This document shows positions 27,363 through 40,433 of a DNA stretch of 64,000 bases, in pieces. Source of the stretch: Cellulosimicrobium marinum (GTDB taxonomy: Bacteria > Actinomycetota > Actinomycetes > Actinomycetales > Cellulomonadaceae); contig NZ_JAJBZH010000009.1 in NCBI RefSeq assembly GCF_020551945.1, positions 1 through 64,000 of the forward strand, read 5' to 3'. The translations under genes were made by a program, and so were the position numbers. Numbering within the stretch: the stretch's first letter is position 1; every line of letters starts with the position of its first letter. Below the pieces are notes generated by a model that was not told where the DNA came from, searched no databases, and saw nothing but the letters and a program-made list of their open reading frames with translations.

Positions 27363-28358
27363 TCAGTACGTCGTCAGGCCGTGGGCGCGGAACTGGTCGC
27401 GCACGCGCTCGGTGAGCTCCGCGGACGGCGCGGGGGTGTCGTCGAGCTCGTAGGTGCGCCCGAGCGCGTCCCACTTGTCGCGGCCCATCTGGTGAAAGGG
27501 CAGCACCTCGACGCGCGCCACGGTGCCGGGGCGGATCTCGTCGAGGGACGCGACGTACGACGCCACCTTCTCGACGTTCTCCACGTCGTCGGTCAGACCC
27601 GGGACGAGGACGAACCGCACCCAGACCTCGGGTCCGTGCCCGGTGAGGCCGCGCTCGGCGAGGCGCCGCCCGAAGCGCAGCGTCGGTTCGAGGTCGCGAC
27701 CCGTGACCGTGCGGTACGTCTCGGGGTCGCCGGACTTCACGTCGAGCAGCACGAGGTCGGTGTCGTCGAGCATCGCGTCGGTCGCGTTCGCGCCGAGGAA
27801 GCCCGACGTGTCGAGCGCGGTGTGCACGCCCCTGGCCTTCGCGCCGCGCAGGACCCGCGCGGCGAACGCGGGCTGCATGAGCACCTCGCCGCCCGAGAGC
27901 GTGAGGCCGCCGTGCGTCGCCCGGAACACCGGCAGGTAGCGCGTGACGCGGGCGAGGAGCTCGTCCGCGGTGACCGGCTCGCCGTCCTTCATCGCGAACG
28001 TGTCGGGGTTGTGGCAGTACAGGCACCGCAGGGGGCACCCGTTGAGGAACACCGTGAGCCGTGTCCCCGGCCCGTCCACGGCCGTGACGAGCTCCCAGGA
28101 GTGGACCGAGCCGAGCTCGCCCGCGCGCATCGCCGCGAGCTTGTCGGCCCGGTCCACGTCCGCGACCGTCAGGCCGTCCAGGCCCGCACCCGCGCGGCGC
28201 GCGTGGCCCACCGGGGTGCCCGACGCCGCGGGCCCGCCCGCCGTCGTCGGGCCACCGGGGACGTCGAGGCCCGTCGCGTCGTCGGGCGCTGCGGCGCCCT
28301 GGGGCGCGCCGCAGCCCCGCGTCCGACGGACGTCGGGTCCCGGGAGGGTGACGGTCAC
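27363..28358 (-). CDS. pflA: Pyruvate formate-lyase activating enzyme
   Basis: A radical-SAM enzyme of 331 residues that installs the glycyl radical on PflB. The cluster motif is CPLRCLYC (Cys108, Cys112, Cys115; C-x3-C-x2-C), followed by LTLSGGE and DVKSGDPETY, typical of PFL activases. The first 80 residues form an unusual Gly/Ala/Pro-rich extension absent from the roughly 245-residue E. coli enzyme. The GTG start has a perfect AGGAGG five bases upstream, and that site overlaps the pflB stop codon, so translation is coupled. Confidence 0.94.
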   Translation of the reverse strand: MTVTLPGPDVRRTRGCGAPQGAAAPDDATGLDVPGGPTTAGGPAASGTPVGHARRAGAGLDGLTVADVDRADKLAAMRAGELGSVHSWELVTAVDGPGTRLTVFLNGCPLRCLYCHNPDTFAMKDGEPVTADELLARVTRYLPVFRATHGGLTLSGGEVLMQPAFAARVLRGAKARGVHTALDTSGFLGANATDAMLDDTDLVLLDVKSGDPETYRTVTGRDLEPTLRFGRRLAERGLTGHGPEVWVRFVLVPGLTDDVENVEKVASYVASLDEIRPGTVARVEVLPFHQMGRDKWDALGRTYELDDTPAPSAELTERVRDQFRAHGLTTY

Positions 28359-28360
28359 GG

Positions 28361-28370
28361 GGGCCTCCTA
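28361..28370 (-). promoter_or_regulatory. Ribosome binding site of pflA overlapping the pflB stop
   Basis: On the minus strand the pflB stop TAG and the Shine-Dalgarno AGGAGG are fused as TAGGAGG, five bases before the pflA GTG. This fixes the pflA start. Confidence 0.85.
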
Positions 28371-30653
28371 CAGCGCGCCGTGGAAGGTGCGCGAGAGCAC
28401 GTCGAGCTGCTGCTCGCGCGTGAGGCGGACGAAGTTCACCGCATACCCGGACACGCGGATCGTCAGCTGCGGGTAGTCCTCCGGGTGGTCCATGGCGTCC
28501 AGGAGCGTCTCGCGGTTCAGCACGTTGACGTTCATGTGGTAACCGTTCGACCCGACGTACGCGTCGAGGAGACCCGCGAGGTTCGTCACCTGCTCCTCCT
28601 TCGTGCGCCCGAGACCGCTCGGCACCACGGTGTTCGTGAGCGAGATGCCGTCCTGCGCCTCGTCGTACGGGAGCTTCGCCACCGACAGGGCCGAGGCGAG
28701 CATGCCGTGCGTGTCCCGGCCGTTCATCGGGTTCGCACCCGGGGCGAACGGCTCGCCGGCGCGGCGGCCGTCGGGCGTGTTGCCCGTCGCCTTGCCGTAC
28801 ACGACGTTCGACGTGATCGTCAGGACCGACTGCGTCGGCACCGCGTCGCGGTACATCGGGTGCGTGCGCACCTTCGCCATGAACCGCTCGACGAGGTCGA
28901 CGGCGATCGCGTCCGCCCGGTCGTCGTCGTTGCCGTACGTGGGGTACTCGCCCTCGGTGACGTAGTCGACGACGATACCGCGCTCGTCGCGCACCACGGA
29001 GACCGTCGCGTGCTTGATCGCCGACAGGGAGTCCGCCGCGACCGACAGCCCCGCGATGCCGCACGCCATGGTCCGCAGCACGTCGGAGTCGTGCAGCGCC
29101 ATCTCGATGCGCTCGTACGCGTACTTGTCGTGCGACCAGTGGATGCAGTTGAGCGCCTCGACGTACGTCGCCGCGAGCCAGTCCATCGTGGCGTCGAACT
29201 TCGCCATGACGTCGTCGAAGTCGAGCACGTCGCCCTCGACAGGGGCCGCGACCGGGGAGACCTGCTTGCCCGAGACCTCGTCGCGCCCGCCGTTGATCGC
29301 GTAGAGCAGCGTCTTGGCGAGGTTGACGCGCGCGCCGAAGAACTGCATCTGCTTGCCGACCCGCATCGGGGACACGCAGCACGCGATGGCCGCGTCGTCG
29401 CCCCACGCCGGGCGGATGATCTCGTCGGACTCGTACTGCACCGCGGACGTGTCGATCGACACCTGGGCGCAGTAGTCCTTGAACCCCTGCGGCAGGTCGG
29501 GGCTCCAGAACACCGTCATGTTCGGCTCGGGCGCCGGGCCGAGGTTGTACAGCGTCTGGAGGAACCGGAAGGAGTTCTTCGTCACGAGCGGCCGCCCGTC
29601 CTCCCCCATACCGCCGATGGTCTCGGTGACCCACGTCGGGTCGCCGGAGAACAGGGCGTCGTACTCGGGGGTGCGCAGGAACCGGACGATGCGCAGCTTG
29701 ATGACGAAGTCGTCGATGATCTCCTGCGCCTGCGCCTCCGTGATCCGGCCCGCCTCCAGGTCGCGGTCGAGGTACACGTCGAGGAACGTCGACGTGCGGC
29801 CGAGCGACATCGCGGCGCCGTTCTGCTCCTTCACCGCGGCGAGGTAGGCGAAGTAGAGCCACTGCACGGCCTCGCGCGCGGTCGTCGCCGGGCCGGAGAT
29901 GTCGTACCCGTACTCGGCGGCCATGTCCTTGAGCTCGCCGAGGGCGCGGATCTGCTCCGCGTGCTCCTCGCGCTCGCGCACGACCTTCTCGCTGAAGGGC
30001 TGCGTGTCGAGCGTGAGCTTGTCGAGCTTCTTCGCGGCGACGAGCGCGTCCACGCCGTACAGGGCGACGCGGCGGTAGTCGCCGATGATGCGCCCGCGGC
30101 CGTACGCGTCCGGCAGGCCCGTGATGATGTGCGAGCTGCGGGCCGCGCGGACGTTCGGCGGGTAGACGTCGAACACGCCCTGGTTGTGCGTCTTGCGGAA
30201 CTCGGTGAAGACCTTCTTCAGCGTCTCGTCGACCGCGTACCCGTAGGTCTGCAGCGCGCCCTCGACCATCCTCCAGCCGCCGTTGGGCATGATCGCGCGC
30301 TTGAGCGGCGCGTCCGTCTGCAGCCCGACGACGACCTCGTTCTCGCGGTCGATGTAGCCGGGGGCGTGCGCCGTGATGCCCGCGGGCGTGTGCGGGTCGA
30401 CGTCGTGGACACCGTTCTCGCGCTCCGCGGGGAACATCGCGGACAGCGTCGCCCAGATGCCGGTGGTGCGCTCCGTCGGCCCGGCGAGGAACGACGCGTC
30501 TCCGTTGTACGGGCGGTAGTTGCGCTGGATGAAGTCGCGCACGTCCACGCCGTCGCGCCACGGGCCGTCGACGAACCCCTCCCACGCGGCGACGCGGGCG
30601 TCGTCGGCCTCGGTGCTGGTGACGCGGTCGCGCGCCTCGGAAACGCTGGTCAT
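28368..30653 (-). CDS. pflB: Formate C-acetyltransferase (pyruvate formate-lyase)
   Basis: A full-length (761 residues) glycyl-radical enzyme that splits pyruvate and CoA into acetyl-CoA and formate under anoxia. The adjacent catalytic cysteines are in IACCVSPM near residue 422. The radical glycine is in [10 protein letters not shown] near residue 735, at the expected distance from the C-terminus. The ATG at 30653 has GGGAGG five bases upstream; a longer open frame upstream lacks homology. Two regulatory palindromes lie 170-280 bases upstream. The gene marks the organism as a facultative fermenter. Confidence 0.96.
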   Translation of the reverse strand: MTSVSEARDRVTSTEADDARVAAWEGFVDGPWRDGVDVRDFIQRNYRPYNGDASFLAGPTERTTGIWATLSAMFPAERENGVHDVDPHTPAGITAHAPGYIDRENEVVVGLQTDAPLKRAIMPNGGWRMVEGALQTYGYAVDETLKKVFTEFRKTHNQGVFDVYPPNVRAARSSHIITGLPDAYGRGRIIGDYRRVALYGVDALVAAKKLDKLTLDTQPFSEKVVREREEHAEQIRALGELKDMAAEYGYDISGPATTAREAVQWLYFAYLAAVKEQNGAAMSLGRTSTFLDVYLDRDLEAGRITEAQAQEIIDDFVIKLRIVRFLRTPEYDALFSGDPTWVTETIGGMGEDGRPLVTKNSFRFLQTLYNLGPAPEPNMTVFWSPDLPQGFKDYCAQVSIDTSAVQYESDEIIRPAWGDDAAIACCVSPMRVGKQMQFFGARVNLAKTLLYAINGGRDEVSGKQVSPVAAPVEGDVLDFDDVMAKFDATMDWLAATYVEALNCIHWSHDKYAYERIEMALHDSDVLRTMACGIAGLSVAADSLSAIKHATVSVVRDERGIVVDYVTEGEYPTYGNDDDRADAIAVDLVERFMAKVRTHPMYRDAVPTQSVLTITSNVVYGKATGNTPDGRRAGEPFAPGANPMNGRDTHGMLASALSVAKLPYDEAQDGISLTNTVVPSGLGRTKEEQVTNLAGLLDAYVGSNGYHMNVNVLNRETLLDAMDHPEDYPQLTIRVSGYAVNFVRLTREQQLDVLSRTFHGAL

Positions 30654-30777
30654 GCGGACCTCCCTCAGTGCCTGGCGCGCGGTCTCGCGACGCCGGCGGT
30701 GCCCGCGTGGCTCCTCGTCGCGGCGGGCCGCGGGCGGCGGGCCGGGGAGGTGTCCGACGGGCTCCTTCGCCACTTCC

Positions 30778-30783
30778 AGGGTA
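30778..30783 (-). promoter_or_regulatory. Candidate -10 box TACCCT of the pfl operon
   Basis: The complement of AGGGTA reads TACCCT. Transcription from here would begin near 30770, leaving a leader of about 115 bases. No clear -35 exists, which would suit an activator-dependent promoter. Confidence 0.4.
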
Positions 30784-30820
30784 GGCCGGACGAGTCGTCG
30801 GTGGGGGGCCCGCGAGGGCA

Positions 30821-30840
30821 TCGGGGACCTTGGTCCCGAG
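30821..30840. promoter_or_regulatory. DosR/DevR-like hypoxia box upstream of pflB
   Basis: The perfect core GGGACC-TT-GGTCCC (30824-30837) sits in a 20-base element that matches the DosR consensus of M. tuberculosis (TTSGGGACTWWAGTCCCSAA) at 16 positions, including all of GGGAC and GTCCC. Its centre is about 60 bases upstream of the predicted pfl start point, a usual place for such activators. A DosR-type response regulator is assumed, not seen. Confidence 0.55.
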
Positions 30841-30910
30841 CCGGGCGCACGGCAGGAGAACGGCGAGATCCTGCGGCCGAGAGGGCCTGGAGGATCGTTC
30901 GGCGACGTGG

Positions 30911-30930
30911 CTTGTGACAGCATTCACAAG
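30911..30930. promoter_or_regulatory. Rex- or CRP/FNR-type operator between pflB and the GCS2 gene
   Basis: The dyad CTTGTGA-n6-TCACAAG is perfect over seven bases per arm. It matches the Rex operator (TTGTGAA-n4-TTCACAA) and equally the CRP/GlxR-type TGTGA-n6-TCACA. Rex would link pfl to the NADH/NAD ratio. The site is 260 bases from the pflB start and 76 from the divergent GCS2-type gene. Confidence 0.62.
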
Positions 30931-31005
30931 ACGTGGGGACGCTTCCGCGCAGACGGCGCGGTCCTTCGGCTCCCGTGCCGCGCCCGCTCGTGTGACACTT
31001 CCTCG

Positions 31006-32100
31006 GTGAAGCGGACCATGGGTGTCGAGGAAGAGTTCCTGCTCGTCGGCGACGACGGGCGTCCCGTCGCGAAGGCGGCCGAGGCGCTCGAGGCGTCGGG
31101 CAGCGGCGACGAGGGCGGGACCGGCTCGCTCGAGTCGGAGTTCATGGAGGAGCAGATCGAGACGGCGACGCACCCGCGCGCCGAGCTCGACGACCTCGCC
31201 AAGGAGATCCGGGCCGGCCGCGCGCGGGCCCAGGTCGCCGCCGACCAGGTCGGGGCGCACGTCGCGGCGCTGTCCACGTCCCCCCTGCCCTTCGAGGGGA
31301 CCACCGTCGCCCGGCTGCGCTACCTCCAGGCGCGCGCGGCGTTCGGGCTCACCGCCCGCGAACAGCTCACCAGCGGGTGCCACGTCCACGTCGCCGTCGC
31401 GGACGACGCCGAGGGCGTCGCCGTGCTCGACCGCATCGGGCCGTGGCTCGCGACGCTCCTCGCGCTGAGCACCAACTCCCCCTACTGGCAGGGCGAGGAC
31501 AGCGGGTACGCGAGCTTCCGCTCCCAGGTGTGGTCCCGCTGGCCCACCTCCGGCCCCGCGCGCGCGTTCGGCACGCCCGAGGCGTACCACGACGCCGTCG
31601 ACTCGCTCGTCGCCACGGGCACGATCCTCGACGAGAACATGGTCTACTTCGACGCCCGGCTCTCCTCGCGGTACCCCACGGTCGAGGTTCGCATCGCCGA
31701 CGTCTGCCTCGACCCGGACACCGCGACGCTCCTCGCCGCCCTCGCGCGCGGCCTCGTCGAGACCGCGGCCCGCGAGGCGGCGGACGGGCTCGCCGCCCCC
31801 GAGCTGCGGCCCGAGCTGCTGCGCACCGCGTCCTGGCGCGCGGGACGCTCCGGGCTCGCCGACGACCTGCTCTCGCCGCGCACGTGGCGCCCCGCCCCGG
31901 CGCACGACGTCGTCGGGCAGCTCGTCGCGCACGTGCGCGACGCCCTCGTCGACGCGGGCGACCTCGACGCCGTCACCGAGCTGCTCGGTCGGCTCTGGTC
32001 GCGCGGCAACGGCGCGGCCCGCCAGCGCGAGTGGTTCGTCGAGTCCGGCGAGGACCTCGGCGCCGTCGTGCGGCGCGCGGTGGAGGTCACGCACTCCTGA
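31006..32100 (+). CDS. Glutamate-cysteine ligase family 2 (YbdK-type carboxylate-amine ligase)
   Basis: A 364-residue GCS2 protein. The N-terminal RTMGVEEEFLLV, the ATHPRAEL element, GCHVHVAVAD and NSPYWQGEDSGYASFRSQVWSRWP are the family signature. GCS2 enzymes join carboxylates to amines; E. coli YbdK has weak gamma-glutamylcysteine synthase activity, and the true substrate in actinobacteria is unsettled. I choose the GTG at 31006 (VKRTMGVEEE) because family members begin a few residues before GVEEE and because GACACT lies six bases upstream. It diverges from pflB and converges with dxs. Confidence 0.88.
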   Translation: MKRTMGVEEEFLLVGDDGRPVAKAAEALEASGSGDEGGTGSLESEFMEEQIETATHPRAELDDLAKEIRAGRARAQVAADQVGAHVAALSTSPLPFEGTTVARLRYLQARAAFGLTAREQLTSGCHVHVAVADDAEGVAVLDRIGPWLATLLALSTNSPYWQGEDSGYASFRSQVWSRWPTSGPARAFGTPEAYHDAVDSLVATGTILDENMVYFDARLSSRYPTVEVRIADVCLDPDTATLLAALARGLVETAAREAADGLAAPELRPELLRTASWRAGRSGLADDLLSPRTWRPAPAHDVVGQLVAHVRDALVDAGDLDAVTELLGRLWSRGNGAARQREWFVESGEDLGAVVRRAVEVTHS

Positions 32101-32120
32101 CGGGCCGCCCACCGGGATCG

Positions 32121-32182
32121 CCCGGTCGAGATCGGCAGACCGGTTCGAGATCGGCGGAACAGGTCCGCCGATCTCGACCGGG
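32121..32182. terminator. Competing-hairpin bidirectional terminator
   Basis: A perfect 16-bp inverted repeat joins 32121-32136 to 32167-32182. A second, internal stem joins 32146-32158 to 32164-32176 around ACAGG. Both compete for the same right arm because the left arms share the direct repeat CGAGATCGGC. It lies between the convergent GCS2-type and dxs genes. Confidence 0.78.
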
Positions 32183-32199
32183 TCCGCCGACCTGGCGCG

Positions 32200-34119
32200 T
32201 CAGGGCTGGGAGAGACCGGCGAGAGCGTCCAGCACGTCGCGGGCGACGTCCGGCGCGGTGAGGCGGTAGGCGGACGCGACCTGGTCGCGGCTGGCGTGGT
32301 CGAGGAACTGGGCGGGCAGGCCGAGGGCGTGCACCGGCGTCGCGACGCCGGACTCGCGGGAGCGCTGCGCGAGCAGCGCGCCGACGCCCCCGTCCGCGAC
32401 GCCGTCCTCCACGCTCACGACGAGGTCGTGCTCGCCCGCGAGCTTGACGAGCGCGGTCGGCATCGGCAGGACCCACGTGGGTGCCGCCACCGTGACGTCC
32501 ACGCCGTGCGCGCCGAGCGACCCCGCCGCCTCGAGCGCGACGCGCGCCATGGAGCCCACGCCGACGAGCAGCACGCGCCGTCGTGGCACCCCCGCCGCGC
32601 CCGCCTCCGGGGCCGACGCCGCGCCGTCGGGCACGGCGAGGAGGTCCACCCCGTCCACGGTGTCCGCCGCGGGGAGGGCGTCCGCGAGGGCACCCTTCGG
32701 GTAGCGCACGACGGTCGGCGCGTCGTCGACGTCGACCGCCTCCCGCAGGGCGGCGCGCAGGGTCTCCTCGTCGCGCGGCGCCGCGAGGCGCAGGCCGGGC
32801 ACGACGCGCAGCATCGCCATGTCCCACATGCCGTTGTGGCTCGCGCCGTCGTCGCCGGTGATGCCGGCGCGGTCGAGCACGAACGTCACGCCCGCCTTGT
32901 GCAGCGCGACGTCCATGAGGACCTGGTCGAACGCGCGGTTGAGGAACGTCGCGTACACCGCGACGACGGGGTGCAGGCCGGCGAACGCCATGCCGGCCGC
33001 GGACGTCGCGGCGTGCTGCTCCGCGATGCCGACGTCGAACGTGCGCTCCGGGAAGGCCTGCGCGAACGGCTTGAGGCCCACGGGCTCGAGCATGGCCGCC
33101 GTGATGGCGACGACGTCGGAGCGGCGGCGGCCGATCTGCACGATCTCGTCGGCGAACACCTTGGTCCAGCCGAACCGCGAGGGCGCGACGGGCAGCCCGG
33201 TCTCCGGGTGGATCTGGCCGACGGCGTGGAACCGGTCCGCGACGTCCTGCTCGGCGGGCGTGTAGCCACGGCCCTTCTCGGTGATGGCGTGCACGAGGAC
33301 GGGCGCCCCGTACGCCTTGGCGCGGCGCAGCGCGTGCTCCATCGCCTCGAGGTCGTGCCCGTCGATCGGCCCCACGTACTTGATGCCGAGGTCCTCGAAC
33401 ATGCCCTGGGGCGCGACGACGTCCTTGAGGCCCTTCTTGAGCCCGTGCAGCCAGTCGTACGCGAAGCGGCCGGGCGCCCCCGTGCGGTGGAGGGTCCGCT
33501 TGCCCCAGTCGAGGAAGCCCTCGTAGCCGCTCGTGGTGCGCAGCGTCGACAGGTGGTGCGCCATGCCGCCGATGGTCGGCGAGTAGGAGCGACCGTTGTC
33601 GTTGACGACGACGACGAGACGCCGGTCCTGGGACTCGGCGATGTTGTTCAGCGCCTCCCAGGCCATGCCGCCGGTGAGCGCGCCGTCGCCGATGACCGCG
33701 ACGACGTGCCGGTCGGTCAGGCCGCGCACGACGTTCGCCTTGGCGATCCCGTCGCCCCACGACAGCGCGGTGGAGGCGTGGGAGTTCTCGACGACGTCGT
33801 GCTCGGACTCGGCGCGCGACGGGTACCCGGACAGGCCGCCCTTCTTGCGCAGCGCGGAGAAGTCGCGTCGGCCCGTGAGCAGCTTGTGCACGTAGGACTG
33901 GTGCCCGGTGTCGAACACGAAGGTGTCGCGCGGGGAGGTGAACACGCGGTGCATGGCGATGGTCAGCTCGACGACCCCGAGGTTCGGCCCGAGGTGACCG
34001 CCGGTCCGCGACACGGAGTCGACGAGGAACGCCCGGATCTCGGCGGCGAGCGCGCGGGACTGGGCGGGGGTCAGCCGTTGCACGTCCTCCGGCGAGGTGA
34101 TCGTGCTCAGCAGGCTCAT
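32200..34119 (-). CDS. dxs: 1-deoxy-D-xylulose-5-phosphate synthase
   Basis: The first enzyme of the MEP isoprenoid pathway, condensing pyruvate and glyceraldehyde 3-phosphate with thiamine diphosphate. Of its 639 residues, the N-terminal domain shows [30 protein letters not shown], and the TPP-binding [16 protein letters not shown]. The transketolase-like middle has DVGIAEQHA and FDRAFDQVL-type elements. The length is typical. The ATG has GGAG six bases upstream. A Gly/Ala-rich insertion near residues 505-525 is nonconserved. Carotenoids, menaquinone and bactoprenol depend on this enzyme. Confidence 0.96.
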   Translation of the reverse strand: MSLLSTITSPEDVQRLTPAQSRALAAEIRAFLVDSVSRTGGHLGPNLGVVELTIAMHRVFTSPRDTFVFDTGHQSYVHKLLTGRRDFSALRKKGGLSGYPSRAESEHDVVENSHASTALSWGDGIAKANVVRGLTDRHVVAVIGDGALTGGMAWEALNNIAESQDRRLVVVVNDNGRSYSPTIGGMAHHLSTLRTTSGYEGFLDWGKRTLHRTGAPGRFAYDWLHGLKKGLKDVVAPQGMFEDLGIKYVGPIDGHDLEAMEHALRRAKAYGAPVLVHAITEKGRGYTPAEQDVADRFHAVGQIHPETGLPVAPSRFGWTKVFADEIVQIGRRRSDVVAITAAMLEPVGLKPFAQAFPERTFDVGIAEQHAATSAAGMAFAGLHPVVAVYATFLNRAFDQVLMDVALHKAGVTFVLDRAGITGDDGASHNGMWDMAMLRVVPGLRLAAPRDEETLRAALREAVDVDDAPTVVRYPKGALADALPAADTVDGVDLLAVPDGAASAPEAGAAGVPRRRVLLVGVGSMARVALEAAGSLGAHGVDVTVAAPTWVLPMPTALVKLAGEHDLVVSVEDGVADGGVGALLAQRSRESGVATPVHALGLPAQFLDHASRDQVASAYRLTAPDVARDVLDALAGLSQP

Positions 34120-34155
34120 GCAGTGCTCCGTTCCGTTCCCGTCGACAGCCGTCCC

Positions 34156-34161
34156 ACTCTA
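34156..34161 (-). promoter_or_regulatory. Candidate -10 box TAGAGT of dxs
   Basis: The complement of ACTCTA reads TAGAGT; transcription would begin near 34149, giving a short leader of about 30 bases with a GGAG site. Confidence 0.45.
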
Positions 34162-34335
34162 GGTGCTCCACGGCGGTGCCCCGCGCCACGGTGCGCGGGG
34201 GACGAGACCTTCACGCCATTCACGCACACTCCGCGCCCGGACGCACCCAGCCCGCGCCGGGGCGGGGCGACGGCCCAGGTCAGCAAGCGACACGGAAACC
34301 TGCTTCCGCCCTGCGGACAACACGGCGGCCCGCCG

Positions 34336-36521
<2,186 letters not shown>

Positions 36522-36528
36522 CCCACCG

Positions 36529-36587
36529 CTGAGTGCGGGGTATTCGTCCTCCTGAGCAGCTCCGGACGACGGATACCCCGCACTCAG
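36529..36587. terminator. Long hairpin overlapping a stop codon, bidirectional terminator
   Basis: Fifteen perfect pairs (36529-36543 with 36573-36587) are extended inward by a further imperfect stem with a GAG-CAG-CTC tip. The stop codon of the minus-strand DUF1801 gene (36584-36586) is inside the arm. Confidence 0.82.
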
Positions 36588-37045
36588 GGGGTGTCGGCCG
36601 ACGGGCCGGACAGCCGCCTGCCGAACGCGGGCGACCCGGTGAGGGTCTCGTACGACCGACCCACCATCTCCTCGAGCACGGCGAGGTCGACGGCGTCGAG
36701 GTCCTTGACGTAGACGCAGGACTTCCCGACCGCGTGCGGCCCGAGCCGCGCGAGCAGCGCGGCGTGCTCGTCCACGCCGTCCGTGAGGTAGAGCGTCGTC
36801 GCGGCCTTGCGCGGCGAGAACCCGACCGCGGCCATGTCGCCCTCGCGCCCGCTGGCGTACCGGTAGTGGTACGACCCGAACCCGACGATCGACGGCCCCC
36901 ACATCCGCGGCGGCTCCCCCGTCACCCGCGTCATGAGCTCCACGAGGCGCTCGGCGTCCCGGCGCCGCACCGGGTGCTCCACCGTCGCGAGGAAGGCCTC
37001 GACGTCCGCGTCGGTGGGCCGGGTCCGGTTCTCCTGTGCAGCCAT
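36584..37045 (-). CDS. DUF1801 domain-containing protein
   Basis: A 153-residue protein of the YdhG/DUF1801 family. Conserved pieces are DVEAFLATVEHPVRRRDAERL, WGPSIVGFGSYHYRYASGREGDMAAVGFSPRK and LARLGPHAVGKSCVYVKDLDAVD. The family has an alpha-beta fold and no settled function. CACACT lies six bases before the ATG, a loose match to the leaderless pattern. The C-terminal codons run into the terminator hairpin shared with the nudix gene. Confidence 0.87.
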   Translation of the reverse strand: MAAQENRTRPTDADVEAFLATVEHPVRRRDAERLVELMTRVTGEPPRMWGPSIVGFGSYHYRYASGREGDMAAVGFSPRKAATTLYLTDGVDEHAALLARLGPHAVGKSCVYVKDLDAVDLAVLEEMVGRSYETLTGSPAFGRRLSGPSADTP

Positions 37046-37102
37046 GGCACCAGTGTGGCCTCGACGTGCCCGCGGGACGACCCCGCGTCGTCGAGCCCCT
37101 GC

Positions 37103-37148
37103 ACGACGGCGGGGCGCCCACCCCGAGAGGTGGACGCCCCGCCGTCGT
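37103..37148. terminator. Strong terminator downstream of acnA
   Basis: Fourteen perfect pairs (37103-37116 with 37135-37148), one mismatch, then five more pairs around CCGAGA. It begins 38 bases after the acnA stop on the minus strand. Confidence 0.85.
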
Positions 37149-37185
37149 CCGCAGGACCCGTCCCGCTACGCCGCCGCGAGCGGCG

Positions 37186-39939
<2,754 letters not shown>

Positions 39940-40088
39940 TCGTGGCTCCTTCGTGGCGAGACGGTGGCACGGATGCCATGGTTCTGGGGGGCTTCGCCCA
40001 GCCTACGCCGGGCCGGCGCGGCGACCCGGCCGAGGCCGCGTGCGCCGTTCGCGCTCGCGTCGTCGGCGCCGGGACCAGCACCGCGACC

Positions 40089-40094
40089 AGCATA
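40089..40094 (-). promoter_or_regulatory. Candidate -10 box TATGCT of acnA
   Basis: The complement of AGCATA reads TATGCT. A TTGACG (complement of 40110-40115) lies 15 bases upstream and inside the palindrome. Transcription would begin near 40082, with a leader of about 140 bases. Confidence 0.5.
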
Positions 40095-40100
40095 CCCCAC

Positions 40101-40120
40101 ATATCTTGACGTCAAGATAT
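40101..40120. promoter_or_regulatory. Perfect 20-bp palindrome, candidate acnA operator
   Basis: ATATCTTGAC and GTCAAGATAT form a perfect dyad, strikingly AT-rich for this genome. It contains the -35 hexamer of the predicted acnA promoter. A TetR-family repressor such as AcnR is the natural candidate, but that is inference. Confidence 0.65.
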
Positions 40121-40149
40121 ATGCCTTGCGGCGCGGCATGGGCGCCCCC

Positions 40150-40356
40150 TCAGCGGTCGCAGTCGCAGAGCAGGTTCAGCTCGACGACCTGCTCGCCCTC
40201 CTCCGGCCGCGCCCACGCCTCGGCCTCCGCCCGCGACGCGAAGCGACGTCCCGCCAGGCGACCGTTCGCGAGCAGCACCCCGACGCCGACGACGTCCCGC
40301 ACGTCGACGTCGACGGCCTCACCCACGCCGGTCTCGCGCTCCACCGTGCCGCTCAC
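40150..40356 (-). CDS. Small hypothetical protein with C-terminal CDC motif
   Basis: A 68-residue protein starting VSGTVERETGVGEAVDVDVRDVVGVGVLLANGRL and ending ELNLLCDCDR. It looks like a small beta domain followed by a helix (SRAEAEAWARPEEGEQ). I do not recognise the family. The GTG has a GAGAGGGG site upstream. It lies between acnA and the methyltransferase gene on the same strand and may share a transcript with either. Confidence 0.5.
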   Translation of the reverse strand: MSGTVERETGVGEAVDVDVRDVVGVGVLLANGRLAGRRFASRAEAEAWARPEEGEQVVELNLLCDCDR

Positions 40357-40433
40357 TGCCGCCCCTCTCGCCGACGACCCCGACCGACGAGTCTCTCGCC
40401 GACCGCCGGGAGCCTCCGTCGGCCCCGCTCCCC

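Noticed and set aside
27292-32112. A 1606-codon minus-strand frame across pfl and the GCS2-type gene
   Set aside because: It overlaps pflB and pflA out of frame and consists of low-complexity Arg/Gly/Pro sequence without any domain.
34179-34200. Eight-pair hairpin CCCCGCGC...GCGCGGGG between dxs and guaB1
   Set aside because: It lies between divergent promoters, where a terminator makes no sense, and no riboswitch core could be recognised around it.
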